From the NCBI RefSeq assembly GCF_042652645.1, contig NZ_JBHSGU010000002.1, positions 868,001-932,000 of the forward strand: a stretch of DNA of 64,000 bases. Direction: 5' to 3'. The stretch comes from Glaciecola siphonariae. Lineage in GTDB: Bacteria > Pseudomonadota > Gammaproteobacteria > Enterobacterales > Alteromonadaceae. Every line of letters starts with the position of its first letter. Position 1 is the stretch's first letter. Shown piece by piece: positions 25,493 to 34,780 of this stretch. A model generated the notes under the pieces. The model was not told the origin of the DNA. It was given only the letters and a program-made list of their open reading frames with translations, and ran no database searches. A program made the position numbers and the translations under genes.

Positions 25493-28400
25493 TTGAATCA
25501 CCAGCACAATCAACATTTTGCCAATACATCTGCATCTAACTTTTACACAAAACTAAGTTGTTTATTATGCCTTCTAGTCGTTTTTGCACTCACGGGGTGT
25601 GATGTCTCTAAAAGAGATATCAAGCAAGACAGACCAGATGCCGTAGTGATTGAGCGCCTGCCGCCTGAAATTAGCATCTCGGCCCCAACGCTTATATATT
25701 CTGGTGATGTCGCCAGTCTAACGGCCACAGTTGTTGACCCAGATGGCGTGCCGTCTAAACTAAGCTGGGTACAAACATCAGGAACGCCGGTTGAACTCTC
25801 TAGCACACGGGCTGAGAGTATTTCATTTACTGCGCCCATGGTGCTAAACAGCTCTGAAAGTTTAACATTTGAGCTTACCGCCACCCCCATTGACCAAGAA
25901 GGTTTTACAACCACCGAATCCGTTTCAATTGACCTCTACCCATTTCCACTTACCGTCACAGCAGAAGATAAGCGCGTTACAGCAGGCGATTCGGTTATAC
26001 TATTTGGTGCCTCCAACGTTGGCGAAAATCATCCTCAAAGCATTCAATGGGAGCAAATCAGCGGAACATCGGTTGCACTTAGCGAGGCAAACACCTACAC
26101 GCCAAGCTTTACAGCACCTGAGGTGTTAAGCCCCGATACGCTCGTTTTTAACCTCACAGTCTCAACAGAAGGTATTGAGCGTAGCACGCAAGCTACCGTG
26201 TCTGTTGCTCCTTCTCCGGACGCACTTGAACTGCTTAATTCTTTTGCTCAACTTGGCAACGCTACCCCAGTTTTGACAGAAAAAACATTCTCCGCAACCC
26301 CCGGTTCAGTGGTGCGCTTGGTGAGCGTTACGCCACTGCCAGCAGGAACAAGCATTCAATGGGATCAAGTTTCCGGAGCACCCGTTGTTATAAATGGTGC
26401 AAACAGTGACTCTGCGTCTTTTACGATGCCATTTGGCCAAAGCTCTCCTCTTGTTTTTCAGTTGAGCGCTACCGAAGCCTCTGGTATTACCAAAGTCGTT
26501 AATCAAAAAGTCTTTTCAGGACCGATATCTAACACGCCAAACACCATTACTGCATTGGCGGGTTCTCCAGTGTCTGTTCATGCAACCACCACTAGTCCCG
26601 ATACTGCTTCAAAAAACTGGGTACAGATATCTGGGCCTGCTGTAACACTAACGGGCAACCAAACGTCTACAGTAACATTTACTGCACCGCAGAAGGTCTC
26701 TACAGATAACCACACCATAACCCTTGAGCATACAGTGACGCCCAGCACTGGAGCGCCCATAGTCACTATGCATAAGGTTAATCTGGCGCCTAAAGAAGTG
26801 ATTGTGCAGCGTGAGATTAATGCTTTTACAGGGTCAACGGTCACCCTTCATGCAGACACAACAGGCAGTGAGAGCTTTGAATGGTCTCAGTTATCTGGTC
26901 CTTCTGTCTCTTTGACCGATATTACATCGCAAACCACTCAGTTTACTGCGCCTGATTCTACCTCTGGTGGACAAACAATCACGGTTCAAAATGTGGCTAC
27001 TACCGGCGGTACACCATTATTGCTAAATAAAACGGTCTACACCGTGCACCTCGTTTCTCCCCCACCGCCATTGACATTAAGCGTCACAACCGGCGCACCT
27101 CAGCTTGCTGAGGGAAGTCTAGGCGTTTTACATTCAAGCGCTGCCGGTGGCACGCCTCCCTATTCGTATGCATGGACCCAAGAGTCTGGTCCAGCGGTTA
27201 GCCTCGACCTTAGCAATGTGGAAGCACCAACCTTTATCGCTCCAGTTGTTTCAGCGTCAACGCCGCTCGAATTTTCCCTTACTATTACTGATGCTGATGG
27301 CGTATCACAAACTGCGCCAGCATCATTTAACGTTGAGCCATCTCTCATTGCTTTAAATCTAAGTCCTAGCCCTGACGTTTTGTCAGGTGCACGAGCTTTC
27401 CTTCATGCGTCAGCCTCTTCAACAAACGGTGCAGTTGCTCTGACGTGGACGCAAGTGTCAGGTCCGAGCGTAACGCTCGATACCAGCATTGAATACTCGC
27501 CGGTTTTCACTGCGCCCACTGTGATATCAAGCACCTTACTCGAGTTTGAAGTAACTGCCACAGATGCATCTGGCGCTCAGACTGATTCTGTGTTTGTAAG
27601 AGTCACGCCGAATGCACCGATGACCATTCCCCCGCTTGAGATAACACCAACGCCACAATTGAGCTTAAATGAAGGCAAGCGCGCAAGCTTAAATGTGAGC
27701 GTGGCGGGCGGAGATGGCAACTACACATATAGCTGGCTAGCTAAGACGCCAGGCCTAAGTATTGTTGACGCGACGATACCCACGCCTGAAATCATAGCGC
27801 CGCTTGTTAGCGCCGACGAAACTGCAAGTTTAGTAGTCACCGTTACAGACACTAGCGGTAATTCGGTGTCAGCTCCAGTGAGCATACTGGTGCGTAACGT
27901 CCCTCTTTTGGTGGATGCTGGATCAGATATCAAAATAAATGATGACGTCGAGACAAGTCTTCACGCTAGGGTTACACAAAAAACCAGTGCTCCCTATAGC
28001 TACAACTGGACACAGGTTTCAGGCGGCTCGGTTGCACAAATTACGGGAGATAACACTGCAAACCCAGTCATTGGATTACCAGCGGATATATCTGAAACAT
28101 ATGAATTTGAGCTAGAGGTTACAGACGCTAACGGCGAAACCGCAACAGACAGCATTTTGGTAACGGCTACGTTTGATTTAGGCGCTGATGCTGGCGTGGA
28201 CCAAACCGTGACTGAAGCTACCACTGTATCTTTGCACGGGACAGACGTTGGTGGGCTTGGTGCGACATCGGTAAGTTGGGCTCAGCTTGAAGGTCAGACG
28301 GTTTCTTTGCTTAACGCAACTACTCTCAATCCTTCATTTACGGCACCGATAACGCAAACTAATAGCCCTGAAAAGCTGGTTTTTGAAATTACTGCCACTG

Positions 28401-29932
28401 ACGCACAAGGACGAATTGCCAAAGATACCGTCGTTGTTGATGTTGAGCCTCGCCTACCCGCAGTCAGCGTTGCCGGCGCTGACAGATTTCCCGAATTATC
28501 TGCGAGCACATTGTTAGCTTCGGTTTCTGGCGGTACACCGCCTTACACCTACAGCTGGACACAAAGCGGTGACTTTTCTGCAGTCATTACCTCTGCAGAT
28601 AACGAACAAAACATATCATTTACCACTCCGACCTTTAACGCACAAACAGATAAAGCAATCTTTCAAGTCGAGGTAACCGACGCGCGCGGTCATACCGCGG
28701 TTGGCACGCACGGATTTTTGCTTTATGCCACGCCGAGCGCGCCAGACCTTACCCTGGTTGAGAGTATTGCTGGCACTATGGTGTCAGGCTCCAGTGCGCC
28801 CGCTACCGTAGAAGTGACGGCCGGTACATCACCTTATTCATTTGATTGGAGTGATGACTCTACTGGCACATTTGCACCTGACAATACGGTACAAAATCCC
28901 GGCTATACCGCGCCAGTCGTTGCTGCTGATAAAACGGTAAATGTGAGAGTGAATGTGAGCGATAGCGTTAATGCCAGCGATACGGCGGTGCAACCGGTAC
29001 TTGTGACGGCGGTGCCCTTGGAAGTGAAAATAAATTCCAATACAACGGTTGTGCGCGGTCAGCAGGTGCAGTTAAACGCCGATATCAGTGGCGGCATTCA
29101 ACCATACTTAATTAAAGCATGGCGTGACAACACGACAAAAAGTGATATTGGTACTGGCCAAAGCATAGCACTCGATACCTCAGACCTTGAGGCGGGCGAT
29201 TATACTATTTCGTTTATTACACGAAGTAGCCCACCGGCGCTATCACTCACTACTCGCCAATTTATTTTGAGCGTTAAGAATCCACCTCGCACCTTGACTG
29301 TACCAGGGGCGGCAAGTCTTAAGGCAGGTGATTCGTTTACTGGGACAGTCTCGGTAAGTCCTACCTTTGCAGGTGAGGCATTTACGTTCGATGTAACCCC
29401 AGCAGGGAGTGGTCCAGCAATAAGCCTATCTTCAATAAGCGGCATTAGCAGTAACTTGAGCGCAGACTCGTTGGCAGCCGGCGTCAACGAAACATATACC
29501 GTTACCGCCACGCAAGGCAGTGAAATACTGACGGCTAGCTTTACGCTGAAAACGCCTGCGGCGGCGCCAGCACAAGCCCCGCTTAAGGGAGTCGCAACAT
29601 GTGTGCCGCCTCTATGTGGCGTTGGTATTCCAGGCACAGAAACCATAGTAAATTGCCCAACCGATAAGCCCTATGCATTAAATACTGTTGAACGCACGGG
29701 AGATGGATTTATTAATGTTACTAAGTCCTGTGGGTCTACAAATGATTGCCAAGCAAAATGGTGGCGAGAGACTTCAGATGTTGTGCTTTGTACAGAGGCT
29801 ATTGGTACATCTGATTATTTTGAACAAAGCTTTACATTTCCCTTTAGTTGCAGCTATTGCTGCGTGACAGACGGTTGTAACGTGCCTACGGTGCCGGCAC
29901 GGAATACTTTATTCAAAGGCACAGCTGACTAA
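25493..29932 (+). CDS. Giant surface lipoprotein: Ig-like repeats plus ten-cysteine three-finger-like module
   Basis: A 1479-residue protein starting at TTG 25493 behind GGGGAG; no in-frame ATG exists before the mature region. Residues about 18-36 form a lipoprotein signal with the lipobox ALTGC. The body has about 12 recognisable Ig/PKD-like (K319L-like) repeats of 80-90 residues, each with a WxQxSGxxVxL strand and an FTAP motif, plus two weaker ones. Residues 1370-1462 hold ten cysteines at 1370, 1375, 1388, 1413, 1419, 1433, 1453, 1456, 1457 and 1462. The spacing C-x5-C and the ending CCVTDGCN match the signature of Ly6/uPAR/CD59 domains. It is probably an outer-membrane adhesin or binding protein. 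Followed six bases later by a barrel protein gene. Confidence 0.9.
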   Translation: MNHQHNQHFANTSASNFYTKLSCLLCLLVVFALTGCDVSKRDIKQDRPDAVVIERLPPEISISAPTLIYSGDVASLTATVVDPDGVPSKLSWVQTSGTPVELSSTRAESISFTAPMVLNSSESLTFELTATPIDQEGFTTTESVSIDLYPFPLTVTAEDKRVTAGDSVILFGASNVGENHPQSIQWEQISGTSVALSEANTYTPSFTAPEVLSPDTLVFNLTVSTEGIERSTQATVSVAPSPDALELLNSFAQLGNATPVLTEKTFSATPGSVVRLVSVTPLPAGTSIQWDQVSGAPVVINGANSDSASFTMPFGQSSPLVFQLSATEASGITKVVNQKVFSGPISNTPNTITALAGSPVSVHATTTSPDTASKNWVQISGPAVTLTGNQTSTVTFTAPQKVSTDNHTITLEHTVTPSTGAPIVTMHKVNLAPKEVIVQREINAFTGSTVTLHADTTGSESFEWSQLSGPSVSLTDITSQTTQFTAPDSTSGGQTITVQNVATTGGTPLLLNKTVYTVHLVSPPPPLTLSVTTGAPQLAEGSLGVLHSSAAGGTPPYSYAWTQESGPAVSLDLSNVEAPTFIAPVVSASTPLEFSLTITDADGVSQTAPASFNVEPSLIALNLSPSPDVLSGARAFLHASASSTNGAVALTWTQVSGPSVTLDTSIEYSPVFTAPTVISSTLLEFEVTATDASGAQTDSVFVRVTPNAPMTIPPLEITPTPQLSLNEGKRASLNVSVAGGDGNYTYSWLAKTPGLSIVDATIPTPEIIAPLVSADETASLVVTVTDTSGNSVSAPVSILVRNVPLLVDAGSDIKINDDVETSLHARVTQKTSAPYSYNWTQVSGGSVAQITGDNTANPVIGLPADISETYEFELEVTDANGETATDSILVTATFDLGADAGVDQTVTEATTVSLHGTDVGGLGATSVSWAQLEGQTVSLLNATTLNPSFTAPITQTNSPEKLVFEITATDAQGRIAKDTVVVDVEPRLPAVSVAGADRFPELSASTLLASVSGGTPPYTYSWTQSGDFSAVITSADNEQNISFTTPTFNAQTDKAIFQVEVTDARGHTAVGTHGFLLYATPSAPDLTLVESIAGTMVSGSSAPATVEVTAGTSPYSFDWSDDSTGTFAPDNTVQNPGYTAPVVAADKTVNVRVNVSDSVNASDTAVQPVLVTAVPLEVKINSNTTVVRGQQVQLNADISGGIQPYLIKAWRDNTTKSDIGTGQSIALDTSDLEAGDYTISFITRSSPPALSLTTRQFILSVKNPPRTLTVPGAASLKAGDSFTGTVSVSPTFAGEAFTFDVTPAGSGPAISLSSISGISSNLSADSLAAGVNETYTVTATQGSEILTASFTLKTPAAAPAQAPLKGVATCVPPLCGVGIPGTETIVNCPTDKPYALNTVERTGDGFINVTKSCGSTNDCQAKWWRETSDVVLCTEAIGTSDYFEQSFTFPFSCSYCCVTDGCNVPTVPARNTLFKGTAD

Positions 29933-29938
29933 GGGGAT

Positions 29939-30532
29939 ATGATGAATCTTTTCGGATTATTTGGACGCAGAATCAATAAATATGGAAACAGAATGATGAG
30001 CCTTACACGCCTTAGTATACTTTTTACGATATTGTTATTTCCCGCCCTATCACAAGCAAGTAATGTTGATAAGGCAGACCTATTAATTACGGGGGGAATC
30101 TCCTACTATCCCGACTTTGACGACTCGGCGGCGAAGGAAGGTATTGGTACCTCAGTAGATGTTGGCTATGCAATATCACCGAAATGGCTTGTATCGATGA
30201 GGTATTCCTATTTTGAGATAGACACACCATCAGCTTTACCCATAAGTGGTAGTTCAGATGTGTTTCGACTAGGGCTGATGTATGCATTCACCGAAACGCA
30301 TTCAGTGAAGCCCTTTTTATCTTTAAATATAGGTCTTGCAGATGAGATTTCTTTTACAAGTGACGTCGACGAAAACGAGTTTCGTGACAAGCAGCTTGGT
30401 TTAGGTGGAGGCCTGCTCTATTCACTTACCGACAATTTGGCTTTGAGGGGAGACTTACATTTGACCTATAGCTTCGAGTATCAAGAAGCTAAGCCAACGG
30501 CACTTTTAGGAGTAACTTACCGTTTTGATTAA
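29939..30532 (+). CDS. Outer-membrane beta-barrel protein
   Basis: A 197-residue protein six bases after the giant lipoprotein gene, with AAGGGG as ribosome site; ATGs at 29939, 29942 and around 29993 are all possible. A signal peptide (LSILFTILLFPALSQA) precedes alternating-hydrophobicity strands: VDVGYAISPKWLVSMRYSYF, VFRLGLMYAFTE, KQLGLGGGLLYSLTDNLALR, ending LLGVTYRFD with the aromatic-rich end typical of eight-stranded barrels. The fold resembles OmpA/OmpW-type barrels. It is probably co-expressed with the lipoprotein and may help place or anchor it, which is an inference from adjacency. Confidence 0.85.
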   Translation: MMNLFGLFGRRINKYGNRMMSLTRLSILFTILLFPALSQASNVDKADLLITGGISYYPDFDDSAAKEGIGTSVDVGYAISPKWLVSMRYSYFEIDTPSALPISGSSDVFRLGLMYAFTETHSVKPFLSLNIGLADEISFTSDVDENEFRDKQLGLGGGLLYSLTDNLALRGDLHLTYSFEYQEAKPTALLGVTYRFD

Positions 30533-30557
30533 GAAGTATACCAACTAAGCTTAAAAC

Positions 30558-30588
30558 AAAAAAACCCGCTAAATATAGCGGGTTTTTT
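30558..30588 (+). terminator. Intrinsic terminator after the barrel gene
   Basis: Seven A, stem CCCGCTA, loop AATA, TAGCGGG, six T. The symmetry may also stop transcription coming from the tRNA gene on the minus strand. Confidence 0.9.
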
Positions 30589-30592
30589 AATG

Positions 30593-30669
<77 letters not shown>

Positions 30670-30709
30670 TCCGAAACTGGTAATCAGCGTGCTTGCTGAA
30701 GAGATGCGT

Positions 30710-30737
30710 ATTATACATAGCCTTTAATGGGTTGCAA
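30710..30737 (-). promoter_or_regulatory. Promoter of the initiator tRNA gene
   Basis: On the minus strand TTGCAA (30737-30732), a 16-base spacer and TATAAT (30715-30710), about 40 bases before the mature tRNA. Confidence 0.8.
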
Positions 30738-30801
30738 GCGCGATTATGCGATAAATACTAAATAAGGTCTGTTTGCATATTTTTCGCTCGCAGGGCGCGT
30801 A

Positions 30802-31101
30802 TTATTTGAACGTTTCCATTTTTGTTGCCAACTGAAAATCAAGTTCACTCAGCCCGTTTACGTCGTGAGTCACAAGCTGTACTTCAACGGTATTATACAC
30901 ATTGAACCATTCTGGATGATGTTTAAGCTTTTCCGCCCATATAGCGATTTGACTCATCCAACCGAAGGCTCGAATAAAGCTTTTAAACTTAAACGTTTTA
31001 CTCAGCTTCCCCTCTTTTATTATCCAAGGTGTATCGCCCGCGATTTCGTTCAAATCGTCAAGCGACTTTGCTATTTCAGCTTCTTCTAATCGTGTTGCCA
31101 T
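30802..31101 (-). CDS. phhB: Pterin-4a-carbinolamine dehydratase
   Basis: A 99-residue PCD/DCoH enzyme that dehydrates 4a-hydroxytetrahydropterin formed by phenylalanine hydroxylase. The signature HHPEWFNVYNTVEVQLVTHD covers residues 61-80, and the catalytic histidines are 61, 62 and 79. It starts behind AGGAG. The usual partner phhA is not next to it; the neighbours are a tRNA and a TonB receptor. Confidence 0.95.
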   Translation of the reverse strand: MATRLEEAEIAKSLDDLNEIAGDTPWIIKEGKLSKTFKFKSFIRAFGWMSQIAIWAEKLKHHPEWFNVYNTVEVQLVTHDVNGLSELDFQLATKMETFK

Positions 31102-31205
31102 ATGTATCTCCTGTCAGGCTGTTTGCGCACACGGTTTGCATCTATCTATATCACCAATAAGTTGCTAAGCCGCACACCAAGCCATTTTTGATTATCACCT
31201 CATAT

Positions 31206-31231
31206 AAAAATAAAGCCCCTTACGGAGCTTT
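31206..31231 (-). terminator. Intrinsic terminator of the TonB receptor gene
   Basis: On the minus strand AAAGCTCC, loop GTAA, GGGGCTTT, then ATTTTT. Lies 33-58 bases after the receptor stop. Confidence 0.85.
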
Positions 31232-31263
31232 ATCGTTTATCGCTAAGATGTGGTTATAAATTA

Positions 31264-33966
31264 TTAAAATTCAACCGCTAAGCGAACATATAGCTGACGT
31301 CCTCGAGGGTCATGCACTTTTGAATCAAAGCCTGAATTGGTAAAGACCTGCGGAGGTTCTTCATCAGTCAGATTGATACCGCCAAGCGTCATTACATAAC
31401 TTGTCTGAGTATCAAATACAGTTCCTAAGTCGACGCTAAATTGCGCATCATAGGTCACATGGCTATCGATTTCTTGCAAGCCTGCAGTTCCACAACCGGC
31501 AGCAATGGCGCTGCCATCAGCACAGTTTTGGTCGTCATCGTAGCTACTAACATACCGCACAAACACATTTGCACTGTATGCCTCGTTTCGCCAACCCAAC
31601 CCTAGATTTGCGCGAAGCTCTGGCGATGAAACCCCAACATTTGTAAAGTTACGGCGACCTGCTCCGTCTATCTGACCTGCCTGTGGATCATCAAGATCAT
31701 AGGTCAGGATATACGTTGCCGTTAAATTTGGCACAAAGGTACCAATGTCGGTGTCAATTTTATAGCTCGTAACAAAGTCTACACCGTTGGTGTTAAGCTC
31801 CGACGCATTCACAAAGGTATTGTTTACCTGCACCAAGGGTCCATTCAACGGGTCACCAGCACGAATAATACGATTAGGGTCCTGTGGGTTTGCCGATAAA
31901 ATTGCCTGAGCACTTTCCTGAATAATCAGCTCTTCAAAATCAAAGTTCCAATAGTCGAGCTCTAAAGATAAATCATCTATAGGCTCAAATGAAAACCCAA
32001 TGTTGTAAGCAGTTGACTCTTCTGGCGTTAAGTCTTCATTGCCCGAGGTTCTCACTGCCGCGAAAGCATTCGCACCAATTAGAGGGTCGTTAAGTTGTTG
32101 TAGGGTGGTTGCGCCACCATTTCTCATGAACACTGAAGGCGCTCTAAAAGATGATGAATGCGACGCCCTGATGGAAAAATCATCGGTCGCGCGGAAATTA
32201 AACGCTACCTTATGATCTAGGGTATCCCCAACGGTATCGCCATAGTCTTCGTATCTCAGCGCAAGCTGAATGTCGAGCTTATCGTTAAACGGTAAGGCAA
32301 GTTCAGCAAAGGCGCCCCAAACATCTAAACTATCTTTGAAGTCAGGGTTACCAATAACAAAGGTGAACGAGTCTTGATTCGATAGTGCATCATAATCTTG
32401 CTCTAATGACTCATCTCTGTATTGCAGGCCAAAGGCAAGGCCGGCAATGCCGCCATCTAATTCAAACACGTCAACCGAAGCAAAGGCCTCATATACTTCT
32501 AAGTTCGATTTAGAATCAATTCTCTGCAGGCCAGAAAAGGAATCAATCACGTTTTGACTATTCGGTGAGGTGGTGTAGCTGCTTGCGAAAGGATTGAAAT
32601 ACTCACACGCGCCCTGCCCCGGAACGCCGGTGATAGGGTCGCAGCCCTTGCCGCCTAAACCGTTTAACGCTAACGAAAACTCAGAGCGAATAACATCTTC
32701 AACGCTAAATAAGAAGTCATTGGTAGCATTGGTATAGCTCACTTCCCAAAAACCAGCGTCTAACTCGCCCTGTAGAGAGGTGCTAAATCTGAACGTATCT
32801 GACTCGGTGTTGGCCGGGTCTGCGTCAAAGCCATTACCCTCGGCACGACCGAAAAAGACAACTGCCTGTCCAAATGGATTGTTCGGATGCGTAGCCGGCA
32901 CGAGCGGACCGGTGAGTATGGGGAAGCTCGGCGCACCGCCACGTTCGGCGCGGTTGCGGGCATAAGATAACTCTGAGTTCCACATGATACTGTCGGTAAC
33001 TTCATAGTTCGCTTTAACATACGCGTTCACGCGGGTTTCATCTGGAACGTACGAATACCCTGGGCCAAAGTCAAATCCGCACAAACCGATATCTAAGCCA
33101 GGTACAGTACCTGGAGGTGCCAAAAGTTGTGGAAATCCACCGAACTCAGCGCAACCGAATGGGTCAATAACCGGTGTACCTGCTAGCGGGCCCTGTGTGA
33201 AGAAATATGCACCGGGGTTACCTAGTGCACTGGTGTCATCTTGCGGGCGCGAAAGACGTCGGTCTGAGAGGAACAAAGGTGAGCGGTTGGTATAGCTAAC
33301 CGCCGCCATAATATTGCCTTTATCAAAATTTGCGCCCCACAAGCCCTGCAAAATATATTCTTTGTTGTTGCCGTGGGCACCGTCTTGATAATCAACGGTG
33401 ACTTTAGCGCCCTCGTAATTTCGCTTAGTGATGAAGTTAACTACACCTGCCACCGCGTCAGACCCATATAAGGCCGAGGCACCGTCTTTGATAACCTCCA
33501 TACGATCGATAGCAATCATTGGAACCAATGACGATGTATCGACAAAGTTGAGACCCTCATTGGTTTGCTGCGCGTTAACTACTTGTCGTTTGTTATTTAA
33601 CAATACCAAGGTGGAGGCAACGCCTAAACCACGTAAATTAATATTTGATGTACCCGCTGTCGCGTTTTGGGTAAACGCATCGGGCGTATTTTCTGACCCG
33701 GTGTTAATTGTGAGCGTTTGCGTAATGTCCGCAATGTTTTTTGCACCAATTGCGTCAATTGACACACTGTCAACGACAGCAAGCGGTGAAGGCGATTCAA
33801 AATTTTCACTTCGGCGCACAAAGCTACCGGTGACCATGATGAGTTCAACTTCAGACGATGCAGCATCATCGTCTTGCGCAGATTGTGCAATCGATACCGC
33901 TGGCACCGCCATAAGTTGCGTAGCAACGAAGGCTGCGAGCGCTGTTTTTTTAGCAGTAAACTTCAT
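31264..33966 (-). CDS. TonB-dependent outer-membrane receptor
   Basis: A 900-residue receptor. A signal peptide of about 28 residues precedes a plug domain (VELIMVTGSFVRRSENFESP; then GAKNIADITQTL, DRMEVIKDGASALYGSDAVAGVVNFITKR), followed by a long 22-strand barrel and the terminal aromatic signature of an outer-membrane protein (VRLAVEF). It has no N-terminal signalling extension. The plug motif SxLYGSDAVAGVVNFITKR is typical of the large receptor group in Alteromonadales and Xanthomonadales that takes up diverse organic substrates. The substrate cannot be told from sequence. A dyad operator candidate lies upstream. Confidence 0.95.
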   Translation of the reverse strand: MKFTAKKTALAAFVATQLMAVPAVSIAQSAQDDDAASSEVELIMVTGSFVRRSENFESPSPLAVVDSVSIDAIGAKNIADITQTLTINTGSENTPDAFTQNATAGTSNINLRGLGVASTLVLLNNKRQVVNAQQTNEGLNFVDTSSLVPMIAIDRMEVIKDGASALYGSDAVAGVVNFITKRNYEGAKVTVDYQDGAHGNNKEYILQGLWGANFDKGNIMAAVSYTNRSPLFLSDRRLSRPQDDTSALGNPGAYFFTQGPLAGTPVIDPFGCAEFGGFPQLLAPPGTVPGLDIGLCGFDFGPGYSYVPDETRVNAYVKANYEVTDSIMWNSELSYARNRAERGGAPSFPILTGPLVPATHPNNPFGQAVVFFGRAEGNGFDADPANTESDTFRFSTSLQGELDAGFWEVSYTNATNDFLFSVEDVIRSEFSLALNGLGGKGCDPITGVPGQGACEYFNPFASSYTTSPNSQNVIDSFSGLQRIDSKSNLEVYEAFASVDVFELDGGIAGLAFGLQYRDESLEQDYDALSNQDSFTFVIGNPDFKDSLDVWGAFAELALPFNDKLDIQLALRYEDYGDTVGDTLDHKVAFNFRATDDFSIRASHSSSFRAPSVFMRNGGATTLQQLNDPLIGANAFAAVRTSGNEDLTPEESTAYNIGFSFEPIDDLSLELDYWNFDFEELIIQESAQAILSANPQDPNRIIRAGDPLNGPLVQVNNTFVNASELNTNGVDFVTSYKIDTDIGTFVPNLTATYILTYDLDDPQAGQIDGAGRRNFTNVGVSSPELRANLGLGWRNEAYSANVFVRYVSSYDDDQNCADGSAIAAGCGTAGLQEIDSHVTYDAQFSVDLGTVFDTQTSYVMTLGGINLTDEEPPQVFTNSGFDSKVHDPRGRQLYVRLAVEF

Positions 33967-34108
33967 ATTTCATCCCCTAAGTGGAAGAGCGCCGTGTTTA
34001 TCACGACGTTATTATTGTGCAGATGTATAACATCTACGATTGATATTAGGAAATGATCAGGCTTTTGTAAATTTTTTGTTACTTATGTGTGAGTATATTA
34101 AATCTCCA

Positions 34109-34119
34109 TGGTCTGACCA
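34109..34119. promoter_or_regulatory. TGGTCTGACCA operator candidate upstream of the TonB receptor
   Basis: A perfect five-base dyad around T. TGGTnnnACCA cores are typical of FadR-subfamily GntR regulators. A TATACT -10 box on the minus strand lies at 34097-34092, so the dyad would overlap the -35 position, suiting a repressor. Confidence 0.45.
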
Positions 34120-34212
34120 GTGTTTAACGCATCAATACAAATCGAATGCAAAATCGCATAGAGTGTAGAGCTTCTAATTCAAGGCCGAACGAGACTCGCT
34201 AGGTATTTAAGC

Positions 34213-34656
34213 TTATTTTGCTATCACCAGCATTAGAAAATCGCCGATTAAAGCAGGCTTTTCTCTGCCTTCAATTTCGACACTGGTGTTAAACTTATGT
34301 AAATTTCCCATTGGTTTTTTTTCAATATCAGACAATGAAAATACAAAGCGGATTTTATCGTTTACCCTCACTGGCTCTAAATAACGCAAAGTATCAATAC
34401 CGTAATTCAGCATCGTGACTTTGCTGTCGTCTATGCTCACGCACTGTGCAAACATTTTAGGCATAAGGGCAGCGGTCAGAAAACCGTGTGCGATGGTCGT
34501 TTTAAACGGGCTTTGCTGTTTGCATCGCTCATTGTCTAAATGAATCCATTGAAAATCACCCGTAGCATGTGCGAAGTCATTGATTGTTTGCTGTTTAAGC
34601 TGAAACCATTCGGGCGAGGTAAGTGTGTCACCAACATTTAGTTGCGAAATATCCAT
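34213..34656 (-). CDS. MaoC-like hotdog-fold dehydratase
   Basis: A 147-residue MaoC family protein, probably an (R)-specific enoyl-CoA hydratase. The hydratase-2 segment is FAHATGDFQWIHLDNERCKQ at residues about 29-48, with the catalytic Asp and His in GDFQWIH, followed by TTIAHGFLTAALMPKMF. The length fits single-domain members. It is divergent from a LysR regulator whose binding site may lie between them. It would fit beta-oxidation or feed (R)-3-hydroxyacyl-CoA. Confidence 0.9.
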   Translation of the reverse strand: MDISQLNVGDTLTSPEWFQLKQQTINDFAHATGDFQWIHLDNERCKQQSPFKTTIAHGFLTAALMPKMFAQCVSIDDSKVTMLNYGIDTLRYLEPVRVNDKIRFVFSLSDIEKKPMGNLHKFNTSVEIEGREKPALIGDFLMLVIAK

Positions 34657-34719
34657 ATTAGTCCTAATTTATTACTACATTTAATTTAAATCCTCTTATA
34701 CTATTAACCACAGTGATAA

Positions 34720-34739
34720 TTCAATTGATAATGTGAATA
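34720..34739. promoter_or_regulatory. LysR-type dyad between maoC-like gene and lysR
   Basis: ATTCA, ten bases, TGAAT, 42 bases upstream of the LysR start. Interrupted dyads of this size with a T-N11-A core suit LysR family autoregulation. Confidence 0.35.
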
Positions 34740-34780
34740 ACAAAATATTGAATGTATGAATGATAAGGACACACAGATAA

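Noticed and set aside
25493..29932. CRISPR-like or satellite repeats inside the lipoprotein gene
   Set aside because: The repeats are protein-level Ig-like domains; the DNA copies are diverged and carry no spacers.
22072..30532. Mobile island or prophage between metY and rimP
   Set aside because: No integrase, transposase, phage genes or flanking direct repeats were found; only gene order suggests insertion.
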